DNA of 64,000 nt from CAKVOD01 sp964606505. Lineage in GTDB: Bacteria; Bacillota; Clostridia; Christensenellales; UBA1242. Positions within the stretch are counted from its first letter, which is position 1, and every line of letters begins with the position of its first letter. The notes below the pieces were generated by a model. The model was not told the DNA's origin, made no database searches, and was given only the letters and a program-made list of their open reading frames with translations. Of the stretch, positions 59,638-64,000 are shown in pieces. The stretch covers positions 111,751 to 175,750 of the forward strand of contig CAZSGM010000003.1 in the NCBI GenBank assembly GCA_964606505.1. The letters are read 5' to 3'. Made by a program: the position numbers and the translations under genes.

Positions 59638-60234
59638 CTATGCTAAAATCTCGATGTTGCCGCTCGGGATTGTCAAAAGGGCTTGGATTGCCTTTAGGAT
59701 GTTGAGTTTTACGTTCACGTCGTTTGCGCCCTCCGCGACAACCACTATACCCGAGATTTTAGGCATTACTTCAAGCAAAACTATGGGCTCATCGCCGTTT
59801 TTGCCATCGATTATTATTGGTTTTTCAATAATTTCTACATTTTCGGTCTTGGTTGTAACGCCGTTTTGGGTGGAAGTATCCGTTTTTTTGTTGGTTTCAA
59901 TCGTTTTTGCAATTATGAGTTCACTGCTGGATGAGATGGTTATGACGACGCTTACCTGCCCCGCGCCTTGGATTTTTGAGAGGGTGTTTTCAAGCCGCAC
60001 CTCAAGTTCCTTAACGTACTGACTTGCGCTCGTGTACTGAATGTCGGTTACAGACTCGGACGACTTGTTTGAGGTGTCGCCGCCCTTGCCGAGCGCGCTA
60101 AAATAAATTAAAAACATTAGCGAAATAATCAATACGGCGATGACGATTTCGATGTTTTTTATGCTTTTTAGTTTTTTAAAAAAGGGCAACTTTTGCAAAA
60201 GGCTTTCCTTTTTTGTGCTTTTCTCTTCACTCAT
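59638..60234 (-). CDS. spoIIIAG: Stage III sporulation protein AG
   Basis: A 198-residue protein with one membrane helix (about 30-50, IEIVIAVLIISLMFLIYF), then SpoIIIAG blocks YVKELEVRLENTLSKIQGAG, QVSVVITISSSSEL and VVAEGANDVNVKLNILKAIQ. It forms a large ring in the mother-cell membrane during engulfment. Its ATG overlaps the end of spoIIIAF by 8 bases. Length is typical. Confidence 0.86.
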   Translation of the reverse strand: MSEEKSTKKESLLQKLPFFKKLKSIKNIEIVIAVLIISLMFLIYFSALGKGGDTSNKSSESVTDIQYTSASQYVKELEVRLENTLSKIQGAGQVSVVITISSSSELIIAKTIETNKKTDTSTQNGVTTKTENVEIIEKPIIIDGKNGDEPIVLLEVMPKISGIVVVAEGANDVNVKLNILKAIQALLTIPSGNIEILA

Positions 60235-60697
60235 AAATTTCGATGTCCTCTTCTTCGATTTCGACGACTTTTAAAACGTATTTTATCGCCACGCTTCGAC
60301 TTATGTACTGCGAGCAGTTTGAAATGTCGACGCAAATTTTGTCGATTGTGTACTCGTTGTTGTCCATATTGGAAACAATTGTTACTTTAATTTGATTGTA
60401 CCCCTCTTCGGAAAACGCCCGTTCTATGGCGGTTGAAAACGCGCTATCTTTCTGCGACTTTATGACATTTAGGTAGTTTTTGTCGATTTCAACTGTTGCG
60501 GTGTCAAACGAGAAATCGCCGCGCTTTATGTTCGTTATGAATGTTGGCAGCGGCGCAACGATTGTAAAAACAACAAACAAGACGTAAATGCTTTGGACAT
60601 ACTTTTTAACTTGTCCGTCTACAAGCATAAGGTCGACAACTATTCCCACAAGGATAATGCCGACTATGCTTAAAATGTACGACGCCAAAAACTCCAT
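60227..60697 (-). CDS. spoIIIAF: Stage III sporulation protein AF
   Basis: A 156-residue protein with two membrane helices (about residues 8-27 and 39-57) and a C-terminal domain of about 95 residues with a ring-building-like fold (YNQIKVTIVSNMDNNEYTID). It matches SpoIIIAF by size, helices and by position directly before spoIIIAG. Sequence conservation of this protein is low, so position weighs strongly. It starts one base after the YrzE-like gene. Confidence 0.75.
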   Translation of the reverse strand: MEFLASYILSIVGIILVGIVVDLMLVDGQVKKYVQSIYVLFVVFTIVAPLPTFITNIKRGDFSFDTATVEIDKNYLNVIKSQKDSAFSTAIERAFSEEGYNQIKVTIVSNMDNNEYTIDKICVDISNCSQYISRSVAIKYVLKVVEIEEEDIEIYE

Positions 60698-60698
60698 A

Positions 60699-61082
60699 CT
60701 ATTTTCTCAAAATACCAACAATCACTGCGCAAATTAGCCCGATTGCGGTCGCAAACAGCGCGTCCCAAACAAAGGTTAGGTCTAGGCTAAAGGATTTGTT
60801 GAGCGCCGAAAACAGCAAAAACGACAACACGGAAAAGAGTACGCCGACAATCATTCCTTTGTACAGGTGTTTTTCACTCGAAACCTTTAAGCAAGCGACT
60901 ACGCCAAAGAAAATTGCGACAACTTTGATAACTTGGTTGACAATTTCAATTGTGTTTTCGCCTAGCGACATCCATTTGACGATAAACGCAAACACAAGTA
61001 TTGCAACCATTGCGACGCCCAGCGCGACAAACGCCCCCTTGCTAATCGCAAGCAAAAAATTTGTTTTTCTTACATTCTCCAC
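60699..61082 (-). CDS. TIGR04086/YrzE-like membrane protein
   Basis: The start is GTG at 61082, seven bases after GGAGG (127 aa); a longer ATG frame would place the ribosome binding site inside the gene. Four membrane helices, a short TENTIEIVNQVIKVVAIFFG-type segment and the ending AIGLICAVIVGILRK fit the TIGR04086 (YrzE) family. The function of the family is unknown. It is translationally packed against spoIIIAF, so it may replace or accompany the missing SpoIIIAC/AD/AE membrane components in this operon. Confidence 0.6.
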   Translation of the reverse strand: MENVRKTNFLLAISKGAFVALGVAMVAILVFAFIVKWMSLGENTIEIVNQVIKVVAIFFGVVACLKVSSEKHLYKGMIVGVLFSVLSFLLFSALNKSFSLDLTFVWDALFATAIGLICAVIVGILRK

Positions 61083-61547
61083 TTTGTGCCTCCATTGCAA
61101 TATCATATGAAAAAAACATTGACATTAGAACTTTTTAATCGCGTTACCCTGCTTGGGTAAATTTTTCAGTAGGTGCAGTGCTTTAGAGCGCGCAAACTGA
61201 GTTGCATTGCATAATTTTGTAAGCGATGGCGAAGCGGTGGCGAATTAAGCTCTAATGAAAAAAAGCGGTAAAATTGCCACTTTTTTTCATTAGAATATAA
61301 TAAATGATTTCATTTATTTTAATACAAAGGAGAAAGTTGTATACTTTATTTGTAAGGAGATAGTTATTTCATTAGTATTTGCAAGTGCTTTGCATTCATA
61401 TAATCTTGCAGTGCGCAGTTTTTGCAATTGTACGCGGCGCGTTTTCTTAAGTGCACGCGGTCGCAGTTTGCGTCTACTCATGCGAATAGACTACCAACAT
61501 CTTGAATTGTACGCGCAGACTGAATAATTATGGTTGACATTCATTAA
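61083..61547. other. Intergenic region with long hairpin
   Basis: No supported gene in 465 bases. A long inverted repeat (61251-61294) has 15-bp perfect arms TCTAATGAAAAAAAG/CTTTTTTTCATTAGA plus five inner pairs. Two GGAG-type sites and short leader-like frames follow on the plus strand, without support. The upstream part of the YrzE-spoIIIA promoter region lies here. Confidence 0.55.
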
Positions 61548-64000
61548 CTAAACAATTATGCTTGAGTTGACGTTTGGAGTTGTTATTTTGTAATTGATTT
61601 GCGCGGTTTCGACAAGTGAAACATTAACGCTGCGCCCGTTTGCTTTTGCACCCGTCAAACTCGTGTACTCAATTTTCCCGTAGTAGCCAAACACAAAGCA
61701 GATGCGCAAAGTTTTGTCGTAATTCCTAAGCCTGCTAAAAGTAAGCGTCATATTTGCAGTCGGTTGCACTTGCATAACAAGTTCGTCCCCAATAAACACG
61801 TACACCATAAACTGTTGCGCACTTGCGTCGTAGTTTTGGCACGACAGCGTAACCGTTTGCACGAACACATTCCATTTTGCGTAAAGCGAAATGGTTGTAT
61901 AACTCTGGTCTGCGCTAAGTTGCGTAACTTTGTTGCTTACGCTTGCGCAGTTCGAGTCGTTTAAGTACCAGCCCTCGAAGATATACCCGCCTCTTGTCGG
62001 CACATCTAGGATTGTTGGCGTTCCGTTAAGATGGTCTTGCGCGTATGTTGCGCTATGTGTTCCACTGAACGCAACACCGCCTTGGTCGTAGTAGTTTATG
62101 GCTATCGCGCCCTCTTGCCACTTACCATACAGAGTTTCCGCGCCGTCGCAGTTGTAGTCCCACGCAGTTGTGCACGCGCTATCCGTGTAAAGCGCGAGCG
62201 TGTGGTTTTCTTTGCTCACTCCAAGCAGTGTTTCAATCGCGTGAGAACTGGTTGTCCCGCTCGCAACGCTTATTTTTTGGCTTTTATTTTCGGCGGTATT
62301 GCTTGGGTTAGGATAGTTTATGGTTAGGTTGTAACACTGCACAACGCCGCCTGTTACGCTGCCGCCTGTCTCAATTGTTACATATTCATCTGGTGGCGTG
62401 TCCTGCGCACACGAAACTTGCCCGTCTAGCGTACCATTGACTGCAAGTTTTGAGCCTTCCGCCATTGAAATGTTTGCTTTTGCTTCCCCTTCGACAGTAA
62501 CTTCGACATCTTCAGCAACCCCATTGCGATTTTTATAGTTTTTCATAACAATGTCCTGTATTCCCTCAGGCGTCCCTGTAAAAGTTGTGTTCTTAAGTTT
62601 TACGGCTGGTCCCGTTTCGCCTTTTGATTCATAGTATGATGATGTATCATAAGTTCGTATATCAATTACCATCTGTGTTACTTCTTCGCTGTCGAAAGTA
62701 CAATTGTCAAATTCCGTAACTGCCATATATAGCAACATAGATGATTCCCCTTTGTTCTTTCTAAACGTTGTGTTTTTTATGCGAAAATCAGCTGCAGTTT
62801 CATGGTCTCCAAGACAGGATACGCAGGCAATATTCTCCTCAAATATACAATTATCAAATATTTGCACAGCGAAATCGTAGCAAGGTTCAAAAATATAGCA
62901 AGAAAAAGTTCCAATGGAATTCACACTTGTGCTTGTCCCCACATTATTAGAGAATGTTGTGTTTGTGATTGTAAATTCAGAATCAGCATTCTCAATTGAT
63001 GAACCGTCATTCCCTACCCAGTTATTGTTAAATATTGAATTATTTATTTTAACTTGAGTAAAAGGCAACCCGTACGCATGATTATACTTACCAACCCTAG
63101 AACCTAAGGCACCCGCCTTATGGTGTCCAGTCGCCGCATTAGTGTCAAAAGTACAACGTTCAAACTGCGCCTGCTTAATATTTCTTACTTCCACTGCCCC
63201 GCTATCTGTATAATACGACGCATTATTAGTAAAATCAACATCTGTGAATGTTGCATTTTGCACAGGAAATGCTGTTGTAGGAATTTCCGTGTCAGTTTCT
63301 TCAAGTAGCAAATCAAGCCCAAGTTTGACAGCCCCACCATCCTTGCCTACATTGTGATGAAAAATGCTGTTGCTAATTTGTAAGGTACCTTTAACTTGCG
63401 CAAGAGCCGAACCAGTTGCCGTTTGCGAATAAATATTACTCATTTTGAGATTATCCGCAATCAAAGTGCCGTGAGTTGTAATTGTAGAATAATTAGTTTT
63501 AGGGTCGCTATCTGCCGAACCGCTAGCAAAATTTATAGTATCAGTAGGCAGTTTTATATCGTCAAAATCAATATCCCAACCAGTTGCGCCACCGTCTATG
63601 TTTAGGTTGTTAATTGTGAGTTGCGCGTCCTCTGCTACGGCAAAAACCGTGTTTGCCCACTGCGATTTGTCAAGCAGGTAGTTTGCACCTTCAATTGTCA
63701 GGTTTTTGCCAACAAGCGCCGCGCCATCGGTAAGGATTATGTTGCTTTTTAGTTTAAGTGTATCGTTGTTTAGCGCAGAGGTAAACGCGTCTTGGAAGTT
63801 TGCAAATGCGCTAACTTTTGAGCCATTGCGCCAAACCTCAATTACCCCGTTTACGTCCGCGGTCGGCGTGTATGTTTTCACAAACGGCGTGTACCCGTAC
63901 AAAACGACGTTTCCGCTTGCCGTTGCGTAACTAATATGCGAAACACAAAGTATCGCGTTTTCGTTCAACATAACAAACGTTGCGGCTTTGCTGTCCGTGC
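61548..64000 (-). CDS. Large beta-helix surface protein (partial)
   Basis: The frame is open to the right edge; the apparent ATG at 63971 is internal, since codons continue upstream (TDSKAATFV before it). At least 817 residues remain. Many repeated strand-turn steps (ITTHGTLIADNLKMSNI, LQISNSIFHHNVGKDGGAVK, SGAVEVRNIKQAQFERCTFD) form a right-handed parallel beta-helix. InlB B-type repeats follow (TRGGYIFEGWYLND, LYAKWN). The C-terminus is beta-rich. No sortase motif is visible at the end. It is likely an exported adhesin or envelope protein. Confidence 0.82.
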   Translation of the reverse strand, partial: TDSKAATFVMLNENAILCVSHISYATASGNVVLYGYTPFVKTYTPTADVNGVIEVWRNGSKVSAFANFQDAFTSALNNDTLKLKSNIILTDGAALVGKNLTIEGANYLLDKSQWANTVFAVAEDAQLTINNLNIDGGATGWDIDFDDIKLPTDTINFASGSADSDPKTNYSTITTHGTLIADNLKMSNIYSQTATGSALAQVKGTLQISNSIFHHNVGKDGGAVKLGLDLLLEETDTEIPTTAFPVQNATFTDVDFTNNASYYTDSGAVEVRNIKQAQFERCTFDTNAATGHHKAGALGSRVGKYNHAYGLPFTQVKINNSIFNNNWVGNDGSSIENADSEFTITNTTFSNNVGTSTSVNSIGTFSCYIFEPCYDFAVQIFDNCIFEENIACVSCLGDHETAADFRIKNTTFRKNKGESSMLLYMAVTEFDNCTFDSEEVTQMVIDIRTYDTSSYYESKGETGPAVKLKNTTFTGTPEGIQDIVMKNYKNRNGVAEDVEVTVEGEAKANISMAEGSKLAVNGTLDGQVSCAQDTPPDEYVTIETGGSVTGGVVQCYNLTINYPNPSNTAENKSQKISVASGTTSSHAIETLLGVSKENHTLALYTDSACTTAWDYNCDGAETLYGKWQEGAIAINYYDQGGVAFSGTHSATYAQDHLNGTPTILDVPTRGGYIFEGWYLNDSNCASVSNKVTQLSADQSYTTISLYAKWNVFVQTVTLSCQNYDASAQQFMVYVFIGDELVMQVQPTANMTLTFSRLRNYDKTLRICFVFGYYGKIEYTSLTGAKANGRSVNVSLVETAQINYKITTPNVNSSIIV

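Overview
The window is a low-GC chromosomal segment of a Gram-positive, endospore-forming Clostridia-type bacterium. The evidence is SpoIIIAF/AG/AH genes, an HrcA/CIRCE-controlled hrcA-grpE-dnaK-dnaJ locus, a PolC-derived protein, Asp23/nusB/xseA, rubrerythrin, and strong GGAGG ribosome binding sites. The species cannot be fixed from sequence alone; an uncultured gut-type clostridial lineage is plausible. Nearly all chromosomal genes read leftward (minus strand).

Layout. 1-2.6 kb: Asp23-nusB-xseA operon, a SpoU-type RNA methyltransferase and tRNA-Leu(CAA). 2.80-15.40 kb: an integrated 12.6-kb element bounded by 45-bp direct repeats, inserted in a tRNA-Thr(CGT) gene. It carries a tyrosine integrase, a divergent repressor/operator switch, a run of membrane-anchored surface proteins, a Zot/pI-like membrane ATPase, a phage-type replication-protein candidate and small genes. 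It looks like a filamentous-phage-like (inovirus-like) prophage or a related new element. Inside it are a likely -1 frameshift gene and a compact structured RNA behind a perfect consensus promoter. 15.4-19.9 kb: an ectodomain/lipoprotein pair, nth, degV and one small gene.

20.0-27.0 kb holds an unusual five-gene operon: a VWA-domain protein with about 650 residues of Q/N/S-rich sequence, a small protein, a MoxR/AAA+-like ATPase and two related beta-helix-like proteins. Both beta-helix proteins end in a similar short charged helix, and the ATPase has a comparable segment. 27.3-33.1 kb is the heat-shock locus, whose GrpE carries nine 18-residue Cys-rich repeats and a His-rich segment ahead of a normal GrpE domain. 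33.3-42 kb holds tRNA-Leu(AAG), MarR/nitroreductase, rubrerythrin, rarA, an unknown 697-residue protein and a truncated surface-protein gene.

42-49 kb: truA (apparently leaderless), tRNA-Lys, and the murD-ftsW-murA-ftsQ cell-wall/division cluster, with an N-terminally extended MurD. 48.6-52.2 kb: cysteine desulfurase with an IscU-like protein lacking all three cluster-ligand cysteines, and a PolC fragment reduced to N-terminal, OB and exonuclease domains. 52.2-58.8 kb: rseP, cdsA, uppS, frr, plsY, tsf and rpsB, with a structured rpsB leader. 58.9-61.1 kb: spoIIIAH, AG, AF and a YrzE-like membrane protein. 61.5 kb to the right edge: a large beta-helix surface protein, cut by the window.

The strongest leads for undescribed biology are the 12.6-kb element with its frameshift and RNA, the VWA/AAA+/beta-helix operon, and the repeat-bearing GrpE. 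All functional statements rest on sequence reading and family recognition by eye; no searches were run.
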